This document shows positions 27,036 through 36,671 of a stretch of DNA of 64,000 nt, piece after piece. Under the pieces are notes generated by a model, which ran no database searches, was not told where the DNA came from, and saw only the letters and a program-made list of their open reading frames with translations. Origin of the DNA: Sulfitobacter sp. W027 (lineage in GTDB: Bacteria > Pseudomonadota > Alphaproteobacteria > Rhodobacterales > Rhodobacteraceae); the NCBI RefSeq assembly GCF_025143985.1, contig NZ_CP083564.1, forward strand, positions 2,945,001-3,009,000. Direction: 5' to 3'. Numbering within the stretch: the stretch's first letter is position 1; each line of letters opens with the position of its first letter. A program made the position numbers and the translations under genes.

Positions 27036-28616
27036 TCACGCGGTGGTCAGCTTGCCCGCCAGCGCGTCGTCGATCAGCGCCACGGTCTCATCCACGCCAT
27101 AAAGCGCGATAAACCCACCGAAACGCGGCCCCTGGCTGGCGCCGAGCAGGACCTCGTAAAGCGCTGTGAACCAGTCGCGGAGCGGGTCGAAACGCTCTTT
27201 TCCGACAGCGAACACCATGCTCTGCAATGCCTCGGCGTCCAGACCGCCGTCCCAGACCTTCAGCCGCTCGCGCAGGTCTTCCAGCGCCTCGCGCTCCAAC
27301 TCTGTAGGCGCGCGGAACACCTTCTGCGGCTTTACGAAGTCATTGAAATAGCGCACCGCATGGCCCGCCGCCTGATCCATACCAGGGTTGGTTTCGGGTG
27401 TGGCGTCAGGCGCATAGCGCTGGATGAAACCCCAAAGCTGCGACTTGTCCTCGGCGCTCGACACGCTTGCGAGGTTCAACAGCATCGAGAAGGGCACGAC
27501 CATATCGGACTTCGGCACATCGCCACCGTGGATGTGCCAGACCGGGTTGTTCAGCCGCGCCTTCACGTCCTGTGTCTCATAGGCCCGCAACTGTTGATGG
27601 TATTCGTCGACCGCCTTGGGGATCACGTCGAAATACATGCGCTTGGCCGTTTTTGGCTTTTGGAACATGAAATACGACAGGCTCTCAGTGCTGGCATAGG
27701 TCAGCCATTGGTCGATCGAAATACCGTTGCCGGAGGACTTGGAAATCTTCTGCCCGTTTTCGTCTAGGAACAGTTCATAGCTGAAATGCTCCGGCTTCTT
27801 GCCGCCAAGGATCTCGCAGATTCGGTCATAGATCGCCGTATTGGTCGCATGCTCCTTGCCGTACATCTCAAAGTCGACGTCCAGCGCAGCCCAGCGGGCG
27901 CCAAAATCGGGCTTCCACTGCAATTTCACATTACCACCGGTCACCGGCAGGGTCATCTCGGTGCCGTCCTCGTCGTCAAAGGTGATCGTGCCGTCTTTTG
28001 CGTTGACCTTCTTCATCGGCACATACATCACGCGGCCCGTTTCAGGGTGGATCGGCAGGAAGATCGAATAGGTCTGACGCCGCTCTTCGCGCAGCGACTT
28101 CAGCATCACCGCCATGATCTCATCATACTTTTCGCAGGCGCGCAGCAGCACCTCGTCGAACTGGCCCGAGCGGTAGAATTCGCGGGCCGAGTAGAATTCA
28201 TACTCGAACCCGAAAGTATCAAGGAACCGGCGCAGCATCGCATTGTTGTGGTGGCCAAAGCTTTCATGCGTGCCGAACGGGTCCGGCACCACAGTCAGCG
28301 GCTTGTGCATATGCTCTTTCAGCATTTCTTGCTGCGGCACGTTGCCCGGCACTTTGCGCATGCCGTCCAGATCGTCCGAGAAACAGACCAGCTTGGTCGG
28401 GATGTCGCTGATCTCCTCAAAGGCGCGCTTGATCATCGTGGTGCGCAGGACCTCGCCGAAGGTGCCGATATGCGGCAAGCCAGAGGGGCCATAGCCCGTC
28501 TCGAACAGCACATATCCCTTCTCTGGCGGTTTTTTGGCGTAACGTTTGAGCACCCGGCGCGCTTCTTCAAAGGGCCATGCTTTGCTGCTGAGTGCCGCGT
28601 CTCGGGTCTCGGACAT
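27036..28616 (-). CDS. lysK: Class I lysine--tRNA ligase
   Basis: A 526-residue class I aminoacyl-tRNA synthetase charging tRNA-Lys, of the type found in archaea, spirochaetes and most alphaproteobacteria, unrelated to class II LysS. The Rossmann catalytic domain shows HIGH as LPHIGTFGE (about 48-56) and KMSKS as KISKSSGNG (about 290). The helical C-terminal anticodon-binding domain follows. No class II synthetase is in this window. It is divergent from the TerB gene. Confidence 0.97.
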   Translation of the reverse strand: MSETRDAALSSKAWPFEEARRVLKRYAKKPPEKGYVLFETGYGPSGLPHIGTFGEVLRTTMIKRAFEEISDIPTKLVCFSDDLDGMRKVPGNVPQQEMLKEHMHKPLTVVPDPFGTHESFGHHNNAMLRRFLDTFGFEYEFYSAREFYRSGQFDEVLLRACEKYDEIMAVMLKSLREERRQTYSIFLPIHPETGRVMYVPMKKVNAKDGTITFDDEDGTEMTLPVTGGNVKLQWKPDFGARWAALDVDFEMYGKEHATNTAIYDRICEILGGKKPEHFSYELFLDENGQKISKSSGNGISIDQWLTYASTESLSYFMFQKPKTAKRMYFDVIPKAVDEYHQQLRAYETQDVKARLNNPVWHIHGGDVPKSDMVVPFSMLLNLASVSSAEDKSQLWGFIQRYAPDATPETNPGMDQAAGHAVRYFNDFVKPQKVFRAPTELEREALEDLRERLKVWDGGLDAEALQSMVFAVGKERFDPLRDWFTALYEVLLGASQGPRFGGFIALYGVDETVALIDDALAGKLTTA

Positions 28617-28738
28617 GTCGGATCATCCATCTTTTGCCGCCCCTGCGCCCAATGCGCACGGGGTCGCCCGTTCCTATTGCTTCGGACCCTGAGGGTCAAT
28701 ATTCTGCGCTGCAACATAACTGTTCAAAGGATTTCCCG

Positions 28739-29161
28739 ATGCCCGACACATCCTCCCTCTCGCTCAGCGCCCAAGACAGCCTTGTCGCGCTGATGATCGC
28801 GGTCTCGGCCTCGGACGAAGACATCCGCACCGCCGAACTGGTTAAAATTGAATCCGCACTGAACCTGCTGCCGGTGTTTTCCGGCTATGACAATGACCGC
28901 GTGGCAACGATCAGCAAGACGGTCTTTGACCTGTTCGAGCAGGAAGACGGGCTGGATGCCCTCTTTGGCCTGATCCGCGAAGCCCTGCCCGAACGCCTGC
29001 ATGAAACAGCCTATGCGCTGGCCTGTGACGTGGCCGCCGCCGATGGTACGCTGGACGAGGCTGAACTGCGCTTGCTCGAAGAAATCCGCTATGAGCTTAA
29101 CATCGACCGGCTCCACGCCGCCGCGATCGAACGCGGCGCGCGGGCGCGGCATCTGACCTAA
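28739..29161 (+). CDS. TerB family tellurite resistance protein
   Basis: A 140-residue all-helical cytoplasmic protein with the two-lobed TerB fold: LMIAVSASDEDIRTAELVKIE (acidic metal-site helix) and later LACDVAAADGTLDEAELRLLEEI. TerB-like proteins bind divalent metal through these acidic helices; in this stand-alone form the role is unclear and tellurite resistance should not be assumed. AAAGGA stands before the ATG at 28739. It is divergent from lysK and convergent with dacB. Confidence 0.88.
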   Translation: MPDTSSLSLSAQDSLVALMIAVSASDEDIRTAELVKIESALNLLPVFSGYDNDRVATISKTVFDLFEQEDGLDALFGLIREALPERLHETAYALACDVAAADGTLDEAELRLLEEIRYELNIDRLHAAAIERGARARHLT

Positions 29162-29168
29162 GCGGACG

Positions 29169-30764
29169 TCAGGACTCTTCCAAAACGGCTTCCGGCTCGG
29201 TGCCGACCTCGGCGTCGGTTTCGGGGGCCGTCTGAGGTTCAGGCTCGGCTGCGGCTTCCGGCTCGGGCTTTACGACCGCGTTATACAAAAGCCCCCAACG
29301 CTCCAGCAGCCCACGCTGCACACGTTTGGCCCGTCCGTTCCACGTCCGTGCCCCCGGCGGACGCTCCCGCTCTGCCCGGCTGATTTTGGCCCGTTCATCG
29401 GTATTTGCGGTCAGAATCGCAAAGGCCAACACCCGGTCTTCGGGCGTGGTCAGAAATCCCGCCAGCGCCGAGACAAAGTTCAGCGTTCCGGTCTTCGCGT
29501 CGATCTTGATCGGATTGTCCCGTTCCGGGCGTCCCCGATCATCGCGCAGATAGACTGGTTTCAGAATAGGTCGCAGCCCCGTACCATGAATGCGCGCCAG
29601 CCCCCCGGCCATGTCATGCACGGTCATCTTGCTGTCATCGCCCAGCCCCGAATGGTCGACCATCGCCGGTTTTTCCATGCCCAGCTCCTCAATCGCCCAT
29701 TTGTTCATCTCGGCGGCAGAGGCACGCAGACTTGGCACCGTTCCCAGCCGCTTGGCGCTGGCGGCCAAGCCGACCATCTCTGCCGTGAGGTTGGTGGAAT
29801 ATTCCAGCATGTCCTTCAGAATCGGCCGCAACTCGGCGCTGCGATGGGTAACGAGGGTTTCCCCTTCGGGCAGTGTTTCGGCCAGTTCCGCATCGCCCAA
29901 CTTGATACCGTGGCTCCGGGCAATCGTTGCGAAGATATCGCCCGCGTAAACGCCGGGCCGCCGGATCGGCAACCAACGTGCGCCGCCAGAGCCCAAGGCA
30001 GACTTCGCCACGGTCCAGACATCGCGGTCGGGGCGGTTCTCGTAGGTATAGACCGGCCCGCTGCGGTCCACGACCTCCATCGTGGCGACACGCACCGCTG
30101 GCGCATAACGCGCCGAGCGGCCCTCCATCGTCACGTCATAACCGTTTCCGTCGCGTTTCCATTCGAAATGCACGCGGTTGTAGTTCAGCGCGATGCCTGA
30201 GACGCCGGGGTTATATCCCACATGATCGGGCTGTTCGGGATCGATCGCAAAGGTCGCGGGCAAAGACCCTTCATAGACCTTGAACTTGCCCTTCACCCCG
30301 ATGATTCCCGCCTCTTTCAATTCTTCGGCCATCTGACCAAGGTTGTCACTGTCGAGCGTCGGGTCGCCCCCGCCGACAAGGATCAGATCGCCCTGCACTT
30401 CTCCGTTGACCACGCCGCCGGTCGCCAGCAACCGCGTCTCAAACACATGATCAGGCCCAAGTTGATCCAGCGCATAAAGCGCGGTGATCGCCTTGATACT
30501 GCTCGCAGGCGGAATGCCGTCGGTCGCGTTGGATGCTTCCAGCCAGATCCCGCTTTCGACATCGATCACGGCAAAGGCGACCGTGCCGGTGATCCCGCTG
30601 TCCGCGATGATCTCGGACACATTTGGAATGGCCTGTTTATATAGGTCGCTATCGCGCCCAATCGGGCGCAACGAAGTTGTCGGTGCCTCGGCCCAAGCGG
30701 AGACCGTTGCCATCGCAGCAGCAGCCGTTCCAAGGAAAATGCGTCGTGTAAATCTCTGGCTCAT
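29169..30764 (-). CDS. dacB: D-alanyl-D-alanine carboxypeptidase/endopeptidase (PBP4, S13)
   Basis: A 531-residue periplasmic penicillin-binding protein that trims or opens peptidoglycan cross-links. The N-terminus has a Tat-like signal (RRIFLGTAAAAM). Active-site motifs are present: SxxK as ASSIK, SxN as STN (EYSTNLTAEM) and KTG as KTGTLN. An inserted domain separates the first two motifs, as in PBP4. The last ~35 residues are an unusual Pro/Glu/Ala-rich acidic tail. The start at 30764 is set by the signal; a longer frame has no support. Confidence 0.93.
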   Translation of the reverse strand: MSQRFTRRIFLGTAAAAMATVSAWAEAPTTSLRPIGRDSDLYKQAIPNVSEIIADSGITGTVAFAVIDVESGIWLEASNATDGIPPASSIKAITALYALDQLGPDHVFETRLLATGGVVNGEVQGDLILVGGGDPTLDSDNLGQMAEELKEAGIIGVKGKFKVYEGSLPATFAIDPEQPDHVGYNPGVSGIALNYNRVHFEWKRDGNGYDVTMEGRSARYAPAVRVATMEVVDRSGPVYTYENRPDRDVWTVAKSALGSGGARWLPIRRPGVYAGDIFATIARSHGIKLGDAELAETLPEGETLVTHRSAELRPILKDMLEYSTNLTAEMVGLAASAKRLGTVPSLRASAAEMNKWAIEELGMEKPAMVDHSGLGDDSKMTVHDMAGGLARIHGTGLRPILKPVYLRDDRGRPERDNPIKIDAKTGTLNFVSALAGFLTTPEDRVLAFAILTANTDERAKISRAERERPPGARTWNGRAKRVQRGLLERWGLLYNAVVKPEPEAAAEPEPQTAPETDAEVGTEPEAVLEES

Positions 30765-30864
30765 GGGCTTGATATAAACCCCATGCGGCGTTCGGCCACA
30801 ACCTGTCTGACACCCGCCCCCCTTTCGCGGTTGCACAAAACCGCCGACCTGCTAACCCGACGTT

Positions 30865-31698
30865 ATGCAACGCGCTATTCCGATCATGTTTATCGCCATG
30901 TCACTGATCCCCGCAGGGGACAGCGCGGGCAAGATTTTGACCTCGGGGATGGGCGTGGCACCAGTTTTCGTGGCATGGTCGCGCTTTGCCATCGGCGCGC
31001 TGATGGTGCTGCCGTTCCTGCCGCGCGGCACTTGGGGCCTGATGCGCGACTGGCGGCTCTGGCTGCGGGCGGCAACGCTGGCCTTGGGCATCACCTGCAT
31101 CCAAACCGCGCTCCAGACCGAGGCGATTGCCAATGTCTTTGCCGCCTTTTTTATTGGGCCGATGGTCAGCTACCTCTTGGCCGCGCTTTTCTTGCGGGAG
31201 CGGATCACCCTGTTGCGCAGCGCGTTGATCCTGCTGGGATTCTGCGGTGTGCTGCTGGTGGTGCGCCCCGGCATGGGCGGTGGCACGGGCGGGCCGGGCC
31301 TGCTCTTTGCTGTAGCGGCGGGGCTGTTCTACGGCGTGTTTCTCACCATGTCGCGATGGCTGTCTGAGCTCGCCCCGCCCCTCGCGCTGACCTTTACCCA
31401 ACTGGCGATGAGTGCGGTGATGCTGCTGCCCTTGGGCCTGATGAACCTGCCGGCAGCCACCCTGCCCGTGGCCGGTCTGGCGACTGCCAGCGCGCTGTTC
31501 TCCATGCTGGGCAATCTGCTGCTGCTCTACGCCTATCGCCGTGCGCCCGCCACACGACTGGCACCCTTGGTCTACTTCCAACTGATCGCAGCGGTGCTGC
31601 TGGGTCTGTTCCTGTTCAGCACCCTGCCCGATGCGCTGACATGGGCGGGGCTTGCGGTGATCATCACCGCTGGCATCACCTCGGCACGGCTACGCTGA
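30865..31698 (+). CDS. EamA/DMT superfamily transporter
   Basis: A 277-residue inner-membrane protein of ten predicted helices formed by two EamA repeats; the second starts near residue 145 ([21 protein letters not shown]). Conserved points include an [25 protein letters not shown] segment before the repeat junction. The family exports amino acids or other metabolites; the substrate is unknown. It is divergent from dacB, and its stop codon overlaps the nadD 3' end by nine bases on the opposite strand. Confidence 0.9.
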   Translation: MQRAIPIMFIAMSLIPAGDSAGKILTSGMGVAPVFVAWSRFAIGALMVLPFLPRGTWGLMRDWRLWLRAATLALGITCIQTALQTEAIANVFAAFFIGPMVSYLLAALFLRERITLLRSALILLGFCGVLLVVRPGMGGGTGGPGLLFAVAAGLFYGVFLTMSRWLSELAPPLALTFTQLAMSAVMLLPLGLMNLPAATLPVAGLATASALFSMLGNLLLLYAYRRAPATRLAPLVYFQLIAAVLLGLFLFSTLPDALTWAGLAVIITAGITSARLR

Positions 31699-32283
31699 GC
31701 GCCAGCCCCCGGCGGCCCGCAGCGCGGTGGAAGAGACATCGACCATCGGCACATTCACAAAACACCACGCGGGCGCTGTGGCATGGGACAGCAGTTGACT
31801 GTTCCGCCCCGCGATCCGGTAGGGCGCATACAGCGCCGCCGCCCGACTCATCCGGGCCGAGATACGTTGGCCGGGTCGTGCAAGCACACCGACCGGCACT
31901 GTCTCCATAATCTGCCGCCAGTCTTGCCACAGATGAAACTGCGCAAGGTTATCGGCCCCCATCAGCCAGACGAACCGCACACCGGGATAGCGCCGCCGTA
32001 GGGCCTCAAGCGTCTGCGCGGTGTAACGGGTGCCAAGCTGCGCTTCGATGTCCGTAATCTCAACCCTCGGGTGGCCCATCACCGCATCGGCCCGCGCCTT
32101 GCGCTGCGCCATCGGCGCTGGTCCGTGTTCTTTCAGCGGATTGCCGGGGCTGAGCAGCCACCAGACGCGATCCAGCCCGAACCGTTTCAACGCCTCGCGG
32201 GTGATATGCGCATGCCCTTCATGTGCCGGGTCAAACGACCCGCCCAACAGGCCGATGACCTGCCCCTTAGTCGCGAATGGCAT
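31690..32283 (-). CDS. nadD: Nicotinate-nucleotide adenylyltransferase
   Basis: A 197-residue enzyme transferring AMP from ATP to nicotinate mononucleotide in NAD synthesis. It has the nucleotidyltransferase motif [11 protein letters not shown] near the start, [16 protein letters not shown], and the closing SSTALR. The chain ends nine residues after that motif (AAGGWRSA), lacking the 15-25-residue segment (usually YLVPxxVxxYI) of most NadD. The start at 32283 lies just after a terminator for the upstream gene; an in-frame start at 32355 would put that hairpin inside the gene. Confidence 0.92.
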   Translation of the reverse strand: MPFATKGQVIGLLGGSFDPAHEGHAHITREALKRFGLDRVWWLLSPGNPLKEHGPAPMAQRKARADAVMGHPRVEITDIEAQLGTRYTAQTLEALRRRYPGVRFVWLMGADNLAQFHLWQDWRQIMETVPVGVLARPGQRISARMSRAAALYAPYRIAGRNSQLLSHATAPAWCFVNVPMVDVSSTALRAAGGWRSA

Positions 32284-32300
32284 GGTATTGCGCAAGAAAA

Positions 32301-32327
32301 TGGCCCCCGATCCGAAATCAGGGGCCA
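32301..32327 (-). terminator. Rho-independent terminator of the alanine symporter gene
   Basis: TGGCCCC...GAT pairs with ATC...GGGGCCA through one bulge each side; on the minus strand it is followed by TTTTCTT. It lies 39 bases past the symporter stop and 18 bases ahead of nadD, separating the two transcripts. Confidence 0.85.
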
Positions 32328-32365
32328 AAGGAGGGGCATTGCTGCCCTTTGTCAATGCAAGGCGC

Positions 32366-33913
32366 TTACTTGTGTTTCACGATCTCGCCCGAGCGTAGCC
32401 GTGTAACATAGCTGTTCAACTCACGTTTCACGATCGGCATTAGGAAGTAGAGCGCGATGATGTTCACGATCGCCATGGAGAAGAGCATGGCATCGCTGAA
32501 GTCGATCACCGGTCCAAGGCTCGCCGCCGCGCCGATCACGATGAAGACGCAGAAGATGATCTTGAACACCAACTCCTTCACCGCACCCTCGCCGAACAGA
32601 TAGGTCCAAGCTTTGAGGCCATAGTAGGACCAGCTGATCATGGTCGAGAATGCAAAGAGCACCACCGCAATCATCAGCAGCACCGGGAACCATGAGAAGG
32701 CCCGCGCATAGGCCGCCGAGGTCAGGGCCACGCCGCTGACTTCACCTTCGGTCGCGATCCGGCCCGCCTCAGCGTTCCAGATGTAGAGCCCGGTTTCGGG
32801 GTCTTGGTTCAGCACGCCGCTGATCACGATGACCAGAGCGGTCATGGTGCAGATCACCACCGTGTCGATAAAGGGCTCCAACAGGGCGACATAGCCCTCG
32901 GTCACCGGCTCTTTGGTGCGCACCGCGGAGTGGGCGATGGCCGCCGAGCCGATGCCCGCCTCATTTGAAAACGCCGCCCGGCGGAAGCCTTGGATCAGCG
33001 CCCCGGTAAAGCCGCCGACAACACCGAGACCGGTGAAGGCCCCCATGAAGATCTGGCCAAAGGCCCAGCCGATCATGTCCCAGTTAATGATCAGGATCAG
33101 GATCGAGACCAGCACATAAAAGACGCCCATGAAAGGCACGATCTTTTCAGTCACACGGGCGATGGACTTAAGGCCACCTGCGATCACCGCAAAGGTCACA
33201 CCGGCAAGGATGACGCCTGTGATCCAGCCCGGATAATCACCCAAGACCCCGGCAAGCTGCGCATGCGCCTGATTGGCTTGGAACATATTGCCGCCGCCCA
33301 AAGCGCCCAGAATGGTGAAGATCGAGAACAGCACCGCCATGAACCCGCCCAGCGGCAGGCCGCGCTCGGCAAAGCCTTTGACGATGTAATACATCGGCCC
33401 GCCTGAAACATGGCCATCGGGGAATTCATTGCGGTATTTCACACCCAACGTACATTCGGTGAACTTGGTCGCCATGCCGAAGAGACCGGCAACCACCATC
33501 CAGAATGTCGCACCCGGCCCGCCGATGCTGACCGCCACCGCGACGCCCGCGATATTGCCCAGACCCACGGTGCCCGACAGCGCCGTCGCCAGCGCCTGAA
33601 AGTGGCTCACCTCGCCCGCATCGTCGGGGTCGGAATAATCGCCCCGCACCAGCTGGATCGAATGCCAAAACCCTTTGATCTGGATGGCCCCGAAATAGAC
33701 GGTAAAGACCACCGCGCCCACGACCAGCCACAGCGCGATCCATGAGAAATCCGTGCCGGGCAGCGGGGCGAAAATGAAGGAAACATACCAACCGGTGTAA
33801 TCGGCAAAAATCTGGTTAATACGTTCGTCGACGCCAACAGCCTCTTGCGCAGCGGCAAGGCTCGGCAGCAATGACGCGAAAACGGCCATCATATAGGTAA
33901 ACAGCTTGTTCAT
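32366..33913 (-). CDS. Sodium:alanine symporter (AGCS family)
   Basis: A 515-residue inner-membrane transporter of about eleven helices, importing alanine or glycine with sodium. Family signatures include [43 protein letters not shown] and [17 protein letters not shown]. The first ~22 residues ([22 protein letters not shown]) resemble a signal sequence, followed by a periplasmic segment. The uspA gene precedes it by 11 bases in the same direction, so the two probably share a transcript. Confidence 0.95.
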   Translation of the reverse strand: MNKLFTYMMAVFASLLPSLAAAQEAVGVDERINQIFADYTGWYVSFIFAPLPGTDFSWIALWLVVGAVVFTVYFGAIQIKGFWHSIQLVRGDYSDPDDAGEVSHFQALATALSGTVGLGNIAGVAVAVSIGGPGATFWMVVAGLFGMATKFTECTLGVKYRNEFPDGHVSGGPMYYIVKGFAERGLPLGGFMAVLFSIFTILGALGGGNMFQANQAHAQLAGVLGDYPGWITGVILAGVTFAVIAGGLKSIARVTEKIVPFMGVFYVLVSILILIINWDMIGWAFGQIFMGAFTGLGVVGGFTGALIQGFRRAAFSNEAGIGSAAIAHSAVRTKEPVTEGYVALLEPFIDTVVICTMTALVIVISGVLNQDPETGLYIWNAEAGRIATEGEVSGVALTSAAYARAFSWFPVLLMIAVVLFAFSTMISWSYYGLKAWTYLFGEGAVKELVFKIIFCVFIVIGAAASLGPVIDFSDAMLFSMAIVNIIALYFLMPIVKRELNSYVTRLRSGEIVKHK

Positions 33914-33924
33914 GGCTTGTCCTT

Positions 33925-34362
33925 TCAGGGAATGATCGTGACCGGCACGCTGGAGCCTGCGACCAACCGGCCCGTCACCCCACCAAAAAGCCGCTTGAGC
34001 CCGCGCTCACCGACCCGCCCCACAACGATCTGGATCGCGCCGCGTTTTTTGGCGACACCTTCAAGGATATCGGCCACATCACCGTGCCGCACGATTCCTT
34101 CGACCTCCACGCCCGAGGCTTTGGCCTCTGCCACCGCCGGATCAAGCACCACGTCATGCGCGCGCTGCAACTCCTGCTCGCGCCGCATATGGCGCTGCTC
34201 GTTCTCTTCCTTGGTCTGAAAGGTGAAAGGCGACCATTCGATCACAAAGCAAACCGTGATCGAACAATCCCCGATCTGTTTGGCCTGAGCCTGAGCGAAG
34301 GCCAAAGCACGCGCGCCAGCCTCCGAACCGTCCAGACCCACAACAATTGTGGATTTTGACAT
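33925..34362 (-). CDS. Universal stress protein (UspA family)
   Basis: A 145-residue single-domain UspA protein: TIVVGLDGSEAGARALAFA at the N-terminus and the ATP-binding pattern VVGRVGERGLKRLFGGVTGRLVAGSSVPVTII at the end (G-2X-G-9X-G(S/T)), so it should bind ATP. The start at 34362 follows ACAGGGAAATACTC; a longer upstream frame is unsupported. It lies 11 bases upstream of the alanine symporter gene, an arrangement that may tie transport to cell energy state. Confidence 0.93.
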   Translation of the reverse strand: MSKSTIVVGLDGSEAGARALAFAQAQAKQIGDCSITVCFVIEWSPFTFQTKEENEQRHMRREQELQRAHDVVLDPAVAEAKASGVEVEGIVRHGDVADILEGVAKKRGAIQIVVGRVGERGLKRLFGGVTGRLVAGSSVPVTIIP

Positions 34363-34718
34363 GAGTATTTCCCTGTTTTTGTGACTGCCAGTCGATGCAC
34401 TGCGAAGGGAGAGCACCGCTTTCAGCCTGCCTACTCCACGATGGCCGAAAATCGCCGCCCAATCGCAGATTGAAAGAATCCTAGCGCAAAAACCGCAGAA
34501 AAGTCGACCGAATTTCGCTTTTCGGTTGCACGGATCGCCTGCCAAACCGTTGTAAAACCATCCAATAGCCCGGATCACCTCTTACGGCCTTACCCCGAGC
34601 GACGTGCCTCGCAGCGCATCAAGGGGCCCCAGCCCTGCGATGGATAGAGTGTTTGATATTGCCCCGCCCGGGCGATATTGCACTGCAAACCCCAAATCGC
34701 GTTTCGAGGATTCTCCAA
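34363..34718. other. Divergent promoter region of uspA and ettA
   Basis: No gene is seen. The region must hold both promoters. An 8-bp direct repeat GATATTGC occurs at 34655-34662 and 34674-34681, 19 bases apart, flanking GCCCGGGC in the ettA leader. Confidence 0.5.
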
Positions 34719-36374
34719 ATGGCTGCCTATCAATACGTCTATCACATGTCCGGCGTCTCCAAGACCTACCCCGGGGGCAAGAAGACATTCGAAAACATCC
34801 ACCTGAACTTCCTGCCCGGCGTGAAGATCGGTGTCGTCGGCGTCAACGGCGCGGGTAAATCCACCCTGCTCAAGATCATGGCCGGGCTCGACAAGGATTT
34901 CACCGGCGAGGCCTGGGCCGCCGAGGGCGCCAAGGTCGGCTACCTGCCGCAGGAACCCAAGCTCGACCCGACCAAGACCGTACGCGAGAACGTGATGGAA
35001 GGCGTGGCCGAGAAGAAGGCCATTCTGGACCGCTACAATGAACTGGCGATGAACTACTCGGATGAGACCGCCGATGAGATGGCCAAGCTGCAGGACGACA
35101 TCGACGCGCAGAACCTGTGGGACCTCGACAGCCAGATCGACGTGTCGATGGAGGCACTGCGCTGCCCCCCGGACGACGCGATGCCGGAAAACCTCTCGGG
35201 CGGTGAAGCGCGCCGTGTGGCGCTGTGCAAACTGCTGCTCGAAGCGCCTGACATGCTGCTCTTGGACGAACCGACCAACCACCTCGACGCCGAGACCATC
35301 GCCTGGCTGCAACAGCACCTGATCGAGTACAAGGGCACCATCCTGACCGTCACCCACGACCGTTACTTCCTTGATGACATCACCAGCTGGATCCTCGAAT
35401 TGGACCGTGGCCGCGGCATCCCCTACGAGGGCAACTACTCCGACTGGCTGGAGCAAAAGGCCAAGCGTCTGAGCCAAGAGGCCCGCGAAGACAAATCCAA
35501 GCAAAAAACGCTGGAGCGCGAACTTGAGTGGATGCGCCAAGGTGCGAAGGCCCGTCAGGCTAAATCCAAAGCGCGTATCGCCGCCTATAACGAAATGGCC
35601 GAAACTTCCGAGCGCGAGAAGCTGTCCCGCGCCCAGATCGTCATCCCCAACGGCCCGCGACTTGGCAATAAGGTGATTGAGGTCGAAGGCCTGAAGAAGC
35701 ACATGGGCGACAAGCAGTTGATCGATGGGCTGAACTTCAGCCTGCCGCCCGGCGGCATTGTCGGTGTGATCGGCCCCAACGGCGCGGGTAAATCCACGCT
35801 GTTCAAAATGCTGACCGGGCATGAAAAACCCGACGATGGCACCATTGAATACGGCGACACGGTCGAGCTATCCTATGTCGACCAGTCCCGCGATGACCTG
35901 AACCACGACGACACCGTGTGGCAGGCGATCACCGGCGGGGCCGAGATCATCAAGCTCGGCGATGCCGAAGTGAACTCCCGCGCCTATTGCTCGTCGTTCA
36001 ACTTCAAGGGCGGCGACCAGCAGAAGAAAGTCGGCCTGTTGTCAGGTGGTGAGCGCAACCGAGTGCATATGGCGCGGCTGCTCAAAGAAGGCGGTAACGT
36101 CCTGCTGCTCGATGAACCGACCAACGACTTGGACGTGGAAACCCTGCGTGCGCTCGAAGACGCGCTCGTCGATTTCGCGGGCTGCGCCGTGGTCATCTCG
36201 CACGACCGGTTCTTCCTTGACCGGATCTGTACCCATATCCTCGCCTTTGAGGGCGAAGCGCATGTGGAGTGGTTCGAGGGCAACTTTGAAGATTACGAAG
36301 AGGACAAGAAGCGCCGTCTGGGTGCCGATGCGCTAGAGCCCAAGCGCCTGAAGCACAAGAAGTTCGCGCGGTAA
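34719..36374 (+). CDS. ettA: Energy-dependent translational throttle protein EttA (ABC-F)
   Basis: A 551-residue ABC-F protein with two ATPase domains and no membrane part. Walker A motifs are GVNGAGKST (about 41) and GPNGAGKST (about 352); signatures LSGGEARRVAL and LSGGERNRVHM; Walker B LLLDEPTNHLD and LLLDEPTNDLD. The basic inter-domain linker (about 240-310) and the arm in domain 1 fit EttA, which binds the ribosomal E site and gates translation by ATP/ADP ratio. GAGGA precedes the ATG. Confidence 0.96.
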   Translation: MAAYQYVYHMSGVSKTYPGGKKTFENIHLNFLPGVKIGVVGVNGAGKSTLLKIMAGLDKDFTGEAWAAEGAKVGYLPQEPKLDPTKTVRENVMEGVAEKKAILDRYNELAMNYSDETADEMAKLQDDIDAQNLWDLDSQIDVSMEALRCPPDDAMPENLSGGEARRVALCKLLLEAPDMLLLDEPTNHLDAETIAWLQQHLIEYKGTILTVTHDRYFLDDITSWILELDRGRGIPYEGNYSDWLEQKAKRLSQEAREDKSKQKTLERELEWMRQGAKARQAKSKARIAAYNEMAETSEREKLSRAQIVIPNGPRLGNKVIEVEGLKKHMGDKQLIDGLNFSLPPGGIVGVIGPNGAGKSTLFKMLTGHEKPDDGTIEYGDTVELSYVDQSRDDLNHDDTVWQAITGGAEIIKLGDAEVNSRAYCSSFNFKGGDQQKKVGLLSGGERNRVHMARLLKEGGNVLLLDEPTNDLDVETLRALEDALVDFAGCAVVISHDRFFLDRICTHILAFEGEAHVEWFEGNFEDYEEDKKRRLGADALEPKRLKHKKFAR

Positions 36375-36401
36375 GGTTTACCGTTGCAATCGGATAAGAA
36401 A

Positions 36402-36498
36402 GGGCGGCCCTCATGCCGCCTTTTCCTTTTACGCAACGCCGCAACAGCCCCACCCGGTGGCACACCGGGCATCGCCCTCCCTCCCCCCGGAGGGCGAT
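36402..36498 (+). terminator. Three successive hairpins after ettA
   Basis: Hairpin 1 (36403-36420, GGCGGC/GCCGCC) is followed by TTTTCCTTTT. Hairpin 2 (36453-36469, CCCGGTG/CACCGGG) has a 3-nt loop. Hairpin 3 (36471-36498, ATCGCCCTCC/GGAGGGCGAT) is 10 bp and ends in TTTT. The first and third look like rho-independent terminators, the second like a spacer stem; the minus-strand response regulator reads towards this block. Confidence 0.8.
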
Positions 36499-36671
36499 TT
36501 TCCAACGTACCGACATACAAGTACGTCAGCGCTCCCTGCCCACCTTTCGCAAATCTAAAACGTCAGGATCGCCCCTCAGGCAGGGCGACACAGTCAGCGC
36601 GTGAACGCGAAACGCCCGCCCCACCTCTCAGTAGAACGGGCGCGTCACTAAGCTGAGAACGAGCAGAGCCC

